A DNA stretch of 64,000 nt from Comamonas resistens (GCF_030064165.1 NZ_CP125947.1:4836001-4900000), one strand, 5' to 3'; shown: positions 8,448-18,183, counted from the first letter of the stretch. Numbers and translations are program-made. Notes: generated by a model not told the origin, from the letters alone.

Positions 8448-8796
8448 CTGTCGCTACCGCCCCCAATAATGTCGATTTCGCCACTCGCCAGTTTAGCACC
8501 AGCACGCCACACTTTTGGAAATGGATCAGCGTAAATAGATGCCGCTAAAACGCATCTTGGTATCTATTGCCCACGGGAGGTAACGGTAGTCAATGAGCCC
8601 TTTCTTTCGGCATTGTCCAACAGAACTTTACGGTGGGCGATTTGAAAGCCAACACAAGAGATCATTGAGGCGGCGCGAAAAGCAAATGCGTGAAAAGCGC
8701 TCGGATGCTCTTGACGCCAGAACTGGCGATATGCGGATACCTATAAGTAATTCCTTTCGATATTGATTTTTAACCACGCTTCAATAGGAGAACGAT
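8448..8796. promoter_or_regulatory. divergent promoter region between araC-type gene and osmC
   Basis: This 350-bp intergenic region separates divergent genes and must hold both promoters. The part next to osmC becomes AT-rich (around 8740-8785). I could not assign a clear operator. Confidence 0.35.
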
Positions 8797-9237
8797 ATGG
8801 CTGATTTGACGACGAAGTTGACAACTACCTGGACAGGGCTGATTCAAGGCGGTGGGCGCATGGCCTCCGAAACGGTGGAGCTTCCCATCGCGATTCCCCG
8901 ATCATATGGCGGCACTGGCGCAGGTTCCCACCCCAAGGAACTGCTGATGGCATCGGCTACGGCGTGCTATGTGATGACCCTCGCGGGCATGATGGCCGCG
9001 CGCAACCTGCCGCTGGCTGATGTCTCTGTAAGCTCGGAATTGTCCGAAGTCTCCAAGCAGACCATGCAGATCGTGCACGAGATTAGCGTCGTACTCGCCG
9101 CCGAAGCATCGCCGGAACAAATTGCATCTGCCGAATCTCTCGTTGAGGCGGCGGACAAGTCCTGCATGGTTGGAAACCTGCTGAGAACAGCGGGAGTACA
9201 AGTCAGCATCCTCTCTGGCAAGGTCACGATTGCATAG
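8797..9237 (+). CDS. OsmC/Ohr family peroxide reductase
   Basis: This 146-residue protein belongs to the OsmC family, thiol-dependent peroxidases active on organic hydroperoxides. The two catalytic cysteines are visible in ATACYVMTL and KSCMVGN. The motif HPKELLMASATACY is characteristic. An AGGAG site precedes the ATG by a normal distance. It sits 33 bp upstream of a kdsA homologue and probably shares its transcript. The sub-family (OsmC, Ohr or YhfA-like) is not settled. Confidence 0.85.
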   Translation: MADLTTKLTTTWTGLIQGGGRMASETVELPIAIPRSYGGTGAGSHPKELLMASATACYVMTLAGMMAARNLPLADVSVSSELSEVSKQTMQIVHEISVVLAAEASPEQIASAESLVEAADKSCMVGNLLRTAGVQVSILSGKVTIA

Positions 9238-9269
9238 TACGGTTAAGAAGAAAGCGATAGGGAGTCGAT

Positions 9270-10100
9270 ATGCAGTTGTGTGGATTTGAAGTCGGACTGG
9301 AACAGCCGTTGTTTCTGATCGCTGGCCCTTGTGTTGTCGAGTCGATGCAGTTGCAACTGGACACTGCCGGCGCTCTGCGGGAGATTACAGCCAAGCTCGG
9401 TGTGAATTTCATCTTCAAATCGAGCTTCGACAAAGCCAACCGTACATCCGGCGACTCCTATCGCGGTCCAGGTATTGAAGAAGGGCTGCATGTACTGGCC
9501 GAGGTAAAGCGACAGATAGGCGTTCCCGTTCTCACTGACGTTCATGAGTCTACGCCGATAGAAGAAGTAGCCTCCGTTGTTGATGTGCTTCAGACCCCTG
9601 CGTTTTTGGTGCGTCAAACAGATTTCATTCGCAAGGTTTGCTCGGCGGGAAAACCCGTCAATATCAAGAAGGGCCAATTCTTGTCGCCGTGGGAGATGGC
9701 ACCGGTGGTGGAGAAAGCACATTCAACCGGAAACGCCAGCATCATGGTCTGCGAACGCGGTGCGAGCTTTGGCTACAACAACCTCGTCAGCGATATGCGC
9801 TCCTTGGCCGTGATGCGTGAAACAGGATGCCCCGTAGTCTTCGACGCCACGCATTCGGTGCAACAGCCTGGTGGACTCGGCCTTAGTTCCGGCGGTCAAC
9901 GAGAATTTGTGCCTGTATTGGCTCGCGCCGCTGTTGCGGTTGGAGTATCTGGCATCTTCATTGAAACACATCCTGATCCATCGAAAGCGCTTTCTGACGG
10001 GTTAAATTCGTGGCCGCTGGATGGCATGGAAGATTTGCTGGAGCAACTGATAGCTCTTGATTCGATCACGAAGCGGTCAGGATTCAAGATTTCCCTTTAA
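9270..10100 (+). CDS. kdsA: 3-deoxy-8-phosphooctulonate synthase
   Basis: KdsA condenses phosphoenolpyruvate with arabinose 5-phosphate to give KDO 8-phosphate for lipopolysaccharide. The 276-residue length is normal. Motifs seen are [59 protein letters not shown] and [12 protein letters not shown]. Cys11 in IAGPC-like context does not tell metal dependence by itself. It lies on the accessory island, so it is probably a second copy beside a chromosomal one; that is inference. Confidence 0.92.
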   Translation: MQLCGFEVGLEQPLFLIAGPCVVESMQLQLDTAGALREITAKLGVNFIFKSSFDKANRTSGDSYRGPGIEEGLHVLAEVKRQIGVPVLTDVHESTPIEEVASVVDVLQTPAFLVRQTDFIRKVCSAGKPVNIKKGQFLSPWEMAPVVEKAHSTGNASIMVCERGASFGYNNLVSDMRSLAVMRETGCPVVFDATHSVQQPGGLGLSSGGQREFVPVLARAAVAVGVSGIFIETHPDPSKALSDGLNSWPLDGMEDLLEQLIALDSITKRSGFKISL

Positions 10101-10140
10101 CGATGACCGGCCACCTTCCTCTTCACGAAGAAGATTCAAG

Positions 10141-10540
10141 ATGACATACATCATCCGTGGCGCAACGGGCGCCCAAGGCGCACCCTCTGCCAAAACGCTT
10201 CAACCAAACAGGGGTGTACGAAGTCGCTCCTGTTCGTCACGCCAGCAGCCTCGCCATGTGCACACAGCCCAGATCGACAACGCATCCGTGGGCTCTTTGG
10301 TAAAGGCATGAGGGTATGTTTGTCCGTCTGTCCCAGAAGCAGGGTCCGAGCGCGTCACTTTCGCACGGAGCGTCACCGAGGCGATTGGTTCGGTGAGATC
10401 TGGGGGAGTCTTAATCTTCCGTGGAAGGTGCCTTGTCCGTCAGTACGACTGCCCGGCCATCGCCCCGAGTGGCTTTGCCTGCATGGCAGCGCTCTACGTA
10501 GAGCGATTTCTCAACTCGGTAATTTCCCTATAAGAGTGGG
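10141..10540 (+). pseudogene. NmrA-like NAD(P)-binding protein remnant
   Basis: The frame begins MTYIIRGATGAQGAP, a typical Rossmann start of NmrA-like NAD(P)H-binding proteins, and later reads IDNASVGSLVKA. It then hits a TGA at 10309 and continues in frame with VPEAGSERVTFARSVTEAIG, which fits the next block of the same family. The middle and C-terminus are badly eroded and the protein would be far shorter than the usual 280-300 residues. It is a decayed gene between kdsA and the oxidase operon. Confidence 0.6.
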
Positions 10541-10553
10541 CATGCCAGTAGAT

Positions 10554-10573
10554 TTTTAATTTTCAATTAATCC
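10554..10573. promoter_or_regulatory. AT-rich inverted repeat upstream of ccoN
   Basis: TTAATT and AATTAA flank a TTC spacer. The 16-bp string TAATTTTCAATTAATC (10557-10572) recurs exactly at 20355-20370 ahead of ccmA. It is about 125 bp upstream of ccoN. A role as a shared operator is inferred. Confidence 0.45.
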
Positions 10574-10697
10574 AATCCTGACAGCATCTGAAATTTATAG
10601 AACGACTCACTACGAAATCCTCACGCAGGGAGTCAGGGGGGGGGCTGCACGATGTTTTTGCACCGATATCCACTTAAGAAATTTTCATCGGGACCCG

Positions 10698-12278
10698 ATG
10701 GTTGCCGATTTGATCGGAACAGCTATGAATGAAACGTTAGGCTTTCTTCTCGCAGTAAGCTTTATCGTTTCGCTTACGGCACTTGGTGCGTTGATCTGGT
10801 CTATCGTCACACGACAGATTAGCGCTGGCAAAGCACAAGCCTCAACCATTTTTCTAGAAGGAGAGGCAGGCAAACCAGACGACCCCTCTTCATTTGACGG
10901 CAAACACGAACATCAGTTCGATGCCTTGAGAGCAGGTGTCGATGCTCCTGGCAGGCGAGTTGTTCTGGTTCTTGCAGTGGCCTCGATCATCTTTCTGATC
11001 ATTGGCTCCTTATTTGGGGTGGTTGCATCGTTGAAACTCCACCTCCCCGACTGGCTGGCTAACATTGCCTTCACCACGTTTGGTCGTGCGCGCACGGTTC
11101 ATCTAAACCTTGTCGCATATGGGTGGCTTTCCACGGCAGGTATCGCCATGGCGCTATGGATCCTGCCCCGCATGTTCCGTACCCCCCTTCAACGGCCAGC
11201 GATGGCTATGGCGGGCGGTATATTTTGGGCCGTGGGCGTGACAGCAGGCGCGACGGCCATTGCGATGGGATGGAGCGATGGGCTGGAATGGCTGGAGATC
11301 CCATGGCAAATCGATATCATTCTGGCCATCGGCGGGCTATTTCTAGCGTGGCCGGCCATTGAGACGGCCAGGAAGCGCAATGTCCAACATATCTACGTAA
11401 CGGGATGGTATTTCCTTGCGGGGTTGGCCTGGTTTCCTATCCTGTTCTTCATCTCCAACGTTCCGGGACTTCACTCTGGCGTCGAGCAAGCCACGACAAA
11501 CTGGTGGTTTGCACACAACGTGCTCGGCCTTTGGCTAACGCCACTGGGTGTTGGCACTGCGTACTATCTCATCCCAAAGATCATCGGCAAGCCTATTTAT
11601 TCCTACAGTGTTTCCCTGCTGGGCTTTTGGGGCTTAGCGCTGTTTTACAGTCAGGTGGGTATACATCATCTCATCGGCGGGCCGGTTCCTACTTGGGTTG
11701 TGACGCTTTCCGTCGTGCATAGTGTCATGATGTTCATCCCCGTTATTGCAGTCGCGATCAACCAGCACATCACCGTCGCGCAGAATTTCTGGGCTTTCAA
11801 GGAATCGATGGCACTTCGATTCGTTTCGACGGGCGCGTTGATGTACACCGCAGCCTCCTTTCAGGGATCTTTGGAAGCAGTGCGTTCGGTCAATTCAATC
11901 ACCCATTTCACCCACTATACGATTGGACACGCCCATCTGGGGGCGTACGCGTTTGTTTCGGTGGTGTTATTTGGCGGCTTCTATTATTTGTTCCCGCATT
12001 TGACAGGGAAAAAATGGCCTTACCCACGCCTCATTTCCTTGCACTATTGGTTAACTGTTGTTGGTTTCCTGATCTATTTCCTCTCATTGACAGTTGGTGG
12101 ATTTTTTCAAGGAATCTCTTTGCTCGACGCCAAGACCAGCTTTGCGCAAATTACCAAGGATATCCTGCCATACCTCGAAGGACGTTCTCTCGGTGGTGTG
12201 CTAATGACACTGGGACATTTTATTTTGGCCTTCAATGTGGTGGCTCTACTAATATCTAAGCAGCGGGGTGAAGCATGA
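10698..12278 (+). CDS. ccoN: cbb3-type cytochrome c oxidase subunit I
   Basis: This is the catalytic haem-copper subunit, integral in the inner membrane with about 13 helices. Ligands are in place: His135 (TVHLNLVAYGW, haem b), His273 (WWFAHNVLG, CuB), His323/His324 (GIHHL, CuB) and His411/His413 (YTIGHAHLGAYAF, haems b3 and b). Tyr317, six residues before the His pair, matches the cross-linked Tyr of CcoN, which argues against a nitric oxide reductase. An 85-residue N-terminal extension with one extra helix precedes the normal CcoN start. The start may instead be the Met at 10725. It overlaps ccoO by four bases. Confidence 0.88.
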   Translation: MVADLIGTAMNETLGFLLAVSFIVSLTALGALIWSIVTRQISAGKAQASTIFLEGEAGKPDDPSSFDGKHEHQFDALRAGVDAPGRRVVLVLAVASIIFLIIGSLFGVVASLKLHLPDWLANIAFTTFGRARTVHLNLVAYGWLSTAGIAMALWILPRMFRTPLQRPAMAMAGGIFWAVGVTAGATAIAMGWSDGLEWLEIPWQIDIILAIGGLFLAWPAIETARKRNVQHIYVTGWYFLAGLAWFPILFFISNVPGLHSGVEQATTNWWFAHNVLGLWLTPLGVGTAYYLIPKIIGKPIYSYSVSLLGFWGLALFYSQVGIHHLIGGPVPTWVVTLSVVHSVMMFIPVIAVAINQHITVAQNFWAFKESMALRFVSTGALMYTAASFQGSLEAVRSVNSITHFTHYTIGHAHLGAYAFVSVVLFGGFYYLFPHLTGKKWPYPRLISLHYWLTVVGFLIYFLSLTVGGFFQGISLLDAKTSFAQITKDILPYLEGRSLGGVLMTLGHFILAFNVVALLISKQRGEA

Positions 12279-12919
12279 ACCGACTCGTTCCATTGTTCGT
12301 CGGTGCAGTCGGGATATTGGTGTTCGCCACCGTCATGCTCGTAGTGCTTCCCGGCCTGCAAGTGCGCACAGTTCAGGCCCCGCCAGAACTGTCGAAGTAT
12401 ACGGTCGAGCAATTGCGGGGGCGGGACCAGTATGTCGCGAATGGCTGTGTTTACTGCCACAGCCAGCAGCCTCGCTCGACTGGCCAGACGCTTGCCGATC
12501 AAGCTCGAGGATGGGGTCGACCATCCACACCCGGAGACTACGCATACGACGCTCCACAGTTGCTGGGCACCATGCGCACTGGCCCGGATCTGCTCAATGT
12601 CGGCGTACGCCTGCCAAGTCAGGATTGGCACCTGACGCATCTGTACCAGCCTCGCGCCATATTCGACTGGAGCATCATGCCTTCGTACCCCTTTCTCTTT
12701 GAAACCAAAGAGAAGGCAGCCCCGGGCGACATTGTGGTGAAGCTGCCCGAAGCGTATCGCCCCAAGGACGGAAAAGTAGTGATCGCGAGGCAGGAAGCAC
12801 TTGATCTGGTGAAGTATCTGCTCAGTCTGGATCGTACCTACCCCGTCAGTGCCCAAGAAGCTGCATTGCGTGATCGCGGCTTTGATCCGAAGCCGGATCA
12901 AGCTTCGAAAGGACGATGA
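12275..12919 (+). CDS. ccoO: cbb3-type oxidase monohaem subunit II
   Basis: CcoO is the membrane-anchored monohaem cytochrome c that feeds electrons to CcoN. The 214-residue protein has one N-terminal helix (VGAVGILVFATVMLVVLPGL), the haem site CVYCH in GCVYCHSQQPR, the MRTGPDLLNVG block and the axial Met in SIMPSYPFLF. All are diagnostic of CcoO. Its ATG overlaps the ccoN stop (ATGA). Confidence 0.9.
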   Translation: MNRLVPLFVGAVGILVFATVMLVVLPGLQVRTVQAPPELSKYTVEQLRGRDQYVANGCVYCHSQQPRSTGQTLADQARGWGRPSTPGDYAYDAPQLLGTMRTGPDLLNVGVRLPSQDWHLTHLYQPRAIFDWSIMPSYPFLFETKEKAAPGDIVVKLPEAYRPKDGKVVIARQEALDLVKYLLSLDRTYPVSAQEAALRDRGFDPKPDQASKGR

Positions 12920-12930
12920 AGGGGGAATAT

Positions 12931-13701
12931 ATGAACTCCAAGCAGAGTGACAAGTTGCGTCGAGTTGATGCGGTCGATCCGACGTTCGATCCCTGGGAGC
13001 AACCACGGCCCATCCCGCTGCTGGTCTTGGGCGTGTTCCTGGCGCTCGCCGTCTGGGGCGCCTTGAGCTACATCAGCGACCTTACGCCGAATCGAGGCGT
13101 GGAGATCGGGGGGACTTCGCCCACAACCACGCAAGCGAGTGCTCCGGATGCCGATGCGCCAGCCCTGGTCCTGACAGGAAACGGCAATACCTGGGGTTGC
13201 GCATCTTGCCACGGAGCGAATGGCGAGGGAGCTGGCTTGACGCCTGGTCTTGCTGGTCTCTCGGAAGACTATCTCGCCAAGCAACTGCGAGACTTCAAGT
13301 CCGGCGATCGAACGAACGAGACGATGCGATATGTCGCCAATGCTCTGAATGTTGACGAGATCGAGCAAGTGGCGAACTACTATGCCAATTTGCCGCAACG
13401 GACCGAAATTGCAGTTGATCTTGGTGGGGACCAGGCGCACGGCGAAGCGCTTCACCTTACAGGTGATTGGAAGCGGGATATTCCCGCCTGTTCTAGTTGC
13501 CACGGACAGAATGGAGAAGGTGTAGGCTCCCAATTTCCAAGATTGGCAGGCCAGCAGCCAGAATACATTTTTCAACAGTTGATCGCATGGAAAGGCGGCT
13601 ACCGTCATAACTCACCGCAATCCCTCATGGATGACATCGCGTCTCGCTTGTCAGAGAAAGATATGCGAGACGTCGCTCAATACTTTGGATCTTTGCATTG
13701 A
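12931..13701 (+). CDS. membrane-anchored dihaem cytochrome c, CcoP-like
   Basis: The 256-residue protein has a single transmembrane helix (residues about 24-45, preceded by the CcoP-like DPTFDPWEQPRPIP) and two class I haem domains with CASCHG and CSSCHG. Domain layout recalls CcoP or a c4-type cytochrome tethered to the membrane. An AAGGGGG site before 12931 favours this start over the ATG at 12916. It should pass electrons between the TsdA-like cytochrome or quinol-linked donors and CcoO. The one-helix form differs from the two-helix CcoP of Rhodobacter. Confidence 0.82.
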   Translation: MNSKQSDKLRRVDAVDPTFDPWEQPRPIPLLVLGVFLALAVWGALSYISDLTPNRGVEIGGTSPTTTQASAPDADAPALVLTGNGNTWGCASCHGANGEGAGLTPGLAGLSEDYLAKQLRDFKSGDRTNETMRYVANALNVDEIEQVANYYANLPQRTEIAVDLGGDQAHGEALHLTGDWKRDIPACSSCHGQNGEGVGSQFPRLAGQQPEYIFQQLIAWKGGYRHNSPQSLMDDIASRLSEKDMRDVAQYFGSLH

Positions 13702-13722
13702 GCAGATGCAGGAGGCAAGACT

Positions 13723-14808
13723 ATGAACACCGAAAATACAAGCCAAGTGCTGATTAAGCGCGCCTCATACGCTGCCGTTCTGGGTGCGATATTTTTTGTG
13801 GTGGGATATGGTGTCTACGAAAGCGGCGCAATAGGCACCTTATACAGCAAGGTAAGCGGACAGACTGTCGAAAGGCCAGCCGATATTCCTTATTCGCGAA
13901 AAGATATGGAAGCAGCGCGCAAGGCTTACACCAAGGATGCAAGCGCACGCCCTCCCCAAATGCCGGTTAGCGCGGATGGTTACTATATTCCTCCTTCAGA
14001 AAGCGAAATTCCCGAAGGGCCATACGGTGACGCGATCAAACGAGGACGCGCGATCTTCATGAATCCCGGCCTTTACGCCAAGGACCATGTGGGGAATTCA
14101 ATGGCGTGTGTGAATTGCCATCTTGACGCAGGGCGTCGTGAGAATTCTGCGCCGATGTGGGCCGCTTACTCGGCATATCCCGCTTTTCGGAAAAAGACCG
14201 GCTCTGTCAGCACGCTGGAAGACCGCATCATGGGGTGTTTCATGTATTCCATGAATGCGCCGGCGTCTCCTTCGGGCGTGGCGCCGCCAGCAGGCGGAGA
14301 AATCTACCGTGACCTGGTGACCTACATGTCTTGGCTTGCGGATGGAGCGCCTGCAGGAACAAAACTTCGCGGCAAAGCCTACCCCAAGGTTCCACAGCCC
14401 GAGCGCGACTATGACGTGCACCGAGGTTTCGTTGTATTCCAGCAAAATTGCGCCCTGTGCCACGGTACCAACGGTCAGGGTACGAAAGACGAGGCCGGGA
14501 AAGTCAAATTTCCACCCTTGTGGGGGCCTGATTCTTACAACTGGGGGGCCGGCATGGCACGCATCGACACGGCAGCCGGCTTCATCAAAGCGAATATGCC
14601 GCTCGCGAAACCCTACAGCCTGACCGACCAAGAGGCATGGGATGTCGCCGCTTTCATCAACAGCCACGAACGGCCTAAGGACCCGCGCCAGAAGGGTACG
14701 GTCGCCGAAGCTACTGAGAAGTACCATGCCGGCGAGAAAAGCTATTACGGGAAAGTCGTAGACGGGCAACTGCGCGGAGTTGGGACGGATGCCCAAGCCG
14801 GACAGTAA
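13723..14808 (+). CDS. membrane-anchored dihaem cytochrome, thiosulfate dehydrogenase TsdA-like
   Basis: The 361-residue protein has an uncleaved-looking N-terminal helix (residues about 15-40) and two haem sites, CVNCH (129-133) and CALCH (243-247). The surroundings GNSMACVNCHLDAG and LEDRIMGCFMYSMN are TsdA features. Cys172 lies 39 residues after His133, close to the spacing of the axial Cys ligand known from TsdA haem 1. TsdA oxidises thiosulfate to tetrathionate or the reverse. Clustering with an oxidase and sulfide-oxidation genes fits oxidation. A tethered electron-transfer role without catalysis is the alternative. Confidence 0.75.
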   Translation: MNTENTSQVLIKRASYAAVLGAIFFVVGYGVYESGAIGTLYSKVSGQTVERPADIPYSRKDMEAARKAYTKDASARPPQMPVSADGYYIPPSESEIPEGPYGDAIKRGRAIFMNPGLYAKDHVGNSMACVNCHLDAGRRENSAPMWAAYSAYPAFRKKTGSVSTLEDRIMGCFMYSMNAPASPSGVAPPAGGEIYRDLVTYMSWLADGAPAGTKLRGKAYPKVPQPERDYDVHRGFVVFQQNCALCHGTNGQGTKDEAGKVKFPPLWGPDSYNWGAGMARIDTAAGFIKANMPLAKPYSLTDQEAWDVAAFINSHERPKDPRQKGTVAEATEKYHAGEKSYYGKVVDGQLRGVGTDAQAGQ

Positions 14809-17059
14809 CGAGCGACTCTTCGATTACGAAAAGGCACGTGTCGCCGGGCGCATGGTCTTTGCCGTAGAGGGCCTTTGGTGCGTGAGCTGCGCAATGGCCT
14901 TGCAGCGCGTTTTGCAACGCGTCCCAGGCGTTTCATCGGCGACGGTCAACTTCACCTCGGGCTCCGCGCTCGTGACCTGGGCCCCCGAGCTGATCGACTT
15001 CGCGCAGCTTCTTCGACGCGCCAGCGATCTGGGGTATGCCCTGTCTCCGGTGAGGGGGGGCGGCGAACTGGAGGCCGCTCTGCACCGGCAGGCCAAGCGA
15101 ATTCGTCTCCAACTCACCATTGCCGTCGTCTTCGGCATGTGGAGCATGCTCGGCTCGTGGGTGCTCTACCTGAATGCGGATGAGGTTGCAGATCAAGCGA
15201 TGGTTATTGGCTGGGCCAGCGTCCTTGCGAGCCTGCCCGTGATCACATATTCCGCCTTGGACTTCTATCGTGCAGCAGTGCGTTCGCTGCGCGCTGGCAT
15301 CGCAGGGATGGATGTGTTCGCCTCAGTCGCAGTTCTTGGCTCGCTGTCCGTCTCGGTCTGGAATCTCACAATCGGATCCTCGGCCATCTTCACTGATGCC
15401 GCGACCATGCTCATCGCCTTTTTGCTGATCGGGCGGTTGATAGAGATCCACGCACGCCAAGAAAGCCGGTTGGCGATGAGCGCATTGAGCAGCCTCGCCC
15501 CCGAGACCGTCACGCAGTTGGACGCTTGCGACGGCGATTTGGTAGAGCGCCTGGTATTGCTGACCTCAATCGCACGTGGCGACACCGTGCTCATCCGCGC
15601 GAATGAGCGTATTGCAGTCGACGGAACAGTGGTGTTGGGGGAATCAGCGGTCGACCTCTCGCTGCTCCATGGCGAATCCATTCCCAAAGCAGTACGGCCT
15701 GGAGACGAAGTGTTCGCCGGCACCATCAATCTGCAAGGGCCACTCCGAGTCCAGGTCACGGCTGGCGCGGGCGAGCGCAGGCTGGATCTGCTTGGATTGC
15801 GCATGCTCGAGTTATTCGGGGGACGTTCGTCGCTGTCGGAAACGGCAGAGCGCTTTGTTCGCTTTCTTCTCCCCGCCATGGTGATTGCCTCTTTGCTGGC
15901 CCTGGCTCATTACCTATGGATAGGACGCCCAGCAGATGTCGCAATACTTGGCGCGCTCAGCATTCTGGTAGCGGCGTGTCCTTGCGCGGTCGGCTTGGCT
16001 ATGCCGCTTGCATATGCGTTCACCGCTCGTGAAGCCGCCCGTCGCGGGATACTCGTGCGAGATCCAGCCAGCGTGGAAGCATTGGGGCGCGTTCGCACCA
16101 TAGCCTTTGACAAGACCGGCACCCTGACGCAGGGGCTGCTCGGCATTATGGAAATAAAGACGCGACAGGGATGGGATGAGCAGAAGGTACTCCATTTGGC
16201 AGCCAGAGCGGAAATTGGTGTTGTGCATCCGATCTCGCTGGCGCTGACGGCCGAGGCCCAGCGGCGGGGAATACAGGTCTCGCCTGCTCAAGAGCAACGT
16301 ATCAGAGCTTTCGGTCGGGGCGTGATGATGGAGGAGCCCGGCGGCGACGTCCGTGTAGGCGAGCGGCAATGGTTGATCGAAAGCGGCGTTGCCGGAGTGC
16401 CAGGTGAAGACGACCGGCCCGGCCTGGTACACGTCGCCAAAGGCGGCGACTGGATCGGCTGTTTGCGCCTGCAAGATACCCCACGCATTGACGCACGGGC
16501 CTCTCTGCAGACGCTGCAGGCTCAAGGGCTCAAACTGTGGCTGCTAACGGGGGACTCGCAGGCAGCGTCGGAAGATTTAGTCTTCACCTTGGGCGTGATG
16601 TTCGACCGGATCGAGAGTGCATGCAGTCCTGAATCCAAGGCCCGAGCCGTAGACGAGAGTGCGACGCCTGTCGCCTTCATCGGAGATGGCGCAAACGACG
16701 GGCTGGTTCTTGCCAGAGCCGCCTGCGGCGTCGCTATTCCGGGATCGAGTTCGGTCGCCGTTTCCGCCGCAGGCGTGGTTATCACACGCGGAGGTGTCGG
16801 TGCCGTGGTGGAGGTCCACCGGTTAGCGAGAAAATTTAACCGCATCGTTCGCGAAAACCTCGCGTTCGCTGTGGCCTACAACGCGGCTGTCGTCCTTGTC
16901 TTCTTCGAGGTCGGTGTTACGCCATTCGCAGCGGCACTGGCCATGCTTACCAGTAGCCTTTCGGTTCTATTGAACACGTTGCGTCTTCTGAAGAACGAAC
17001 CGACAAATGGCAGCCCAGTGCCTTCATCCTCACTTCACTCGCGGAGCAGTGTTCCATGA
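14789..17059 (+). CDS. ccoI: CcoI/FixI-type copper-transporting P1B ATPase
   Basis: This ATPase exports copper for insertion into the cbb3 oxidase. From the ATG at 14789 it has 756 residues: a heavy-metal domain with WCVSCA near residue 30, about eight helices, the ion site ACPCAVG, the phosphorylation site DKTGTLTQG, a nucleotide domain with VHPIS and the hinge GDGANDG. The actuator loop reads LLHGES where nearly all P-type ATPases have TGES. The gene overlaps the preceding stop by 20 bp; a TTG at 14780 is an alternative start. It closes the oxidase operon; no ccoG, ccoH or ccoS gene is visible. Confidence 0.88.
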   Translation: MPKPDSNERLFDYEKARVAGRMVFAVEGLWCVSCAMALQRVLQRVPGVSSATVNFTSGSALVTWAPELIDFAQLLRRASDLGYALSPVRGGGELEAALHRQAKRIRLQLTIAVVFGMWSMLGSWVLYLNADEVADQAMVIGWASVLASLPVITYSALDFYRAAVRSLRAGIAGMDVFASVAVLGSLSVSVWNLTIGSSAIFTDAATMLIAFLLIGRLIEIHARQESRLAMSALSSLAPETVTQLDACDGDLVERLVLLTSIARGDTVLIRANERIAVDGTVVLGESAVDLSLLHGESIPKAVRPGDEVFAGTINLQGPLRVQVTAGAGERRLDLLGLRMLELFGGRSSLSETAERFVRFLLPAMVIASLLALAHYLWIGRPADVAILGALSILVAACPCAVGLAMPLAYAFTAREAARRGILVRDPASVEALGRVRTIAFDKTGTLTQGLLGIMEIKTRQGWDEQKVLHLAARAEIGVVHPISLALTAEAQRRGIQVSPAQEQRIRAFGRGVMMEEPGGDVRVGERQWLIESGVAGVPGEDDRPGLVHVAKGGDWIGCLRLQDTPRIDARASLQTLQAQGLKLWLLTGDSQAASEDLVFTLGVMFDRIESACSPESKARAVDESATPVAFIGDGANDGLVLARAACGVAIPGSSSVAVSAAGVVITRGGVGAVVEVHRLARKFNRIVRENLAFAVAYNAAVVLVFFEVGVTPFAAALAMLTSSLSVLLNTLRLLKNEPTNGSPVPSSSLHSRSSVP

Positions 17060-17256
17060 GGTTTCCGACACCCAAAGCGCAGACGTTGGCAGAGTCTTTA
17101 ATCTGGCTTGATCTAATTCGGGCAACGTACGAGAAGCCCTTTCTTCCTATCCTTGGAAGGTTGCATTCGGTAGGAGCAATTCATCTGAACGCAAAGCGTC
17201 GCGAGGGTTTGTGGTCATTTGCTAAGTGACTGCTTAGTTTCCGGAGGCAAAATACC

Positions 17257-18135
17257 GTGCAGATCGAACCCTTCTTTGACGAAGACAGCAGTACGTTCAG
17301 CTACATTGTGCTGGACACAAAGAGCGGCCAGTGCGCGATCCTGGACAGCGTGCTCGGCTACGATCCCAAGTCCGGCCGCACCTCGCGCGCCGGTGTGGAC
17401 CGCATTGCCGAGCGCGTGTGCAAGCTGGGTGCAAGCGTCCAGTGGCTGCTGGAGACCCACGTGCACGCCGATCACTTGAGCGCAGCGCCATCCCTTCAGT
17501 CGCTGCTGGGTGGCCGTACTGGCATCGGTACGAACATCCGCACGGTGCAACACGTATTCGGACAGCTCTTCAACGCGGAGCCGGAGTTTGCACGCGACGG
17601 CCGGCAATTCGACCACTTGTTCGAGGACGACGAGACCTTCATGCTTGGTACGCTGCAGGTACGGACCATGCACACGCCCGGCCACACGCCCGCGTGCATG
17701 ACCTATGTGATCGTGGACAGCGCTGCTCCCGATGCACCTGCCGCAGCGTTCGTGGGCGACACGCTGTTTATGCCCGACTATGGCACGGCGCGCTGCGATT
17801 TTCCCGGCGGCGACGCGCGCACGTTGTTCCGCTCGATCGGCCGTGTGCTGTCGCTGCCGCCGGATACCGTGCTCTACATGTGTCACGACTACCGTCCCGG
17901 TGGGCGCGAGCTTCAATGGAAGACCACCGTGGCCGAGGAACGTGCGCACAACATCCATGTTCGCGATGGCATCACCGAGGAGGACTTCACGGCCACGCGC
18001 GAGCAGCGCGATTCCACGCTGGCGATGCCGTTGCTGCTGCTGCCATCGGTACAGGTGAACATGCGGGCCGGCGAACTGCCACCCGCTGAATCCAACGGCA
18101 TCCACTACCTCAAGATTCCCATCGATGCGCGGTGA
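17257..18135 (+). CDS. persulfide dioxygenase-like MBL-fold protein (ETHE1/Blh type)
   Basis: The 292-residue protein has the metallo-beta-lactamase motif THVHADHL, downstream His in HTPGHTPACM, the Asp in FVGDTLF and the final His in YMCHDYRP, as in ETHE1-type persulfide dioxygenases that oxidise glutathione persulfide to sulfite. The start is GTG behind a GGAGG site. It precedes, by 49 bp, a DUF442-sulfide:quinone reductase gene, the standard sulfide-detoxification pair. Sulfite export by the TauE-like protein at 31100 would fit. Confidence 0.87.
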   Translation: MQIEPFFDEDSSTFSYIVLDTKSGQCAILDSVLGYDPKSGRTSRAGVDRIAERVCKLGASVQWLLETHVHADHLSAAPSLQSLLGGRTGIGTNIRTVQHVFGQLFNAEPEFARDGRQFDHLFEDDETFMLGTLQVRTMHTPGHTPACMTYVIVDSAAPDAPAAAFVGDTLFMPDYGTARCDFPGGDARTLFRSIGRVLSLPPDTVLYMCHDYRPGGRELQWKTTVAEERAHNIHVRDGITEEDFTATREQRDSTLAMPLLLLPSVQVNMRAGELPPAESNGIHYLKIPIDAR

Positions 18136-18183
18136 GAGCGGCACCGACCGGCTGAGAGGACAACTGTCGGGCAGGAGGCCCTC

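Noticed and set aside
10698..12278. Nitric oxide reductase instead of an oxidase
   Set aside because: The Tyr before the CuB His pair and the CcoO-type partner are retained, and NOR-specific Glu residues are not evident.
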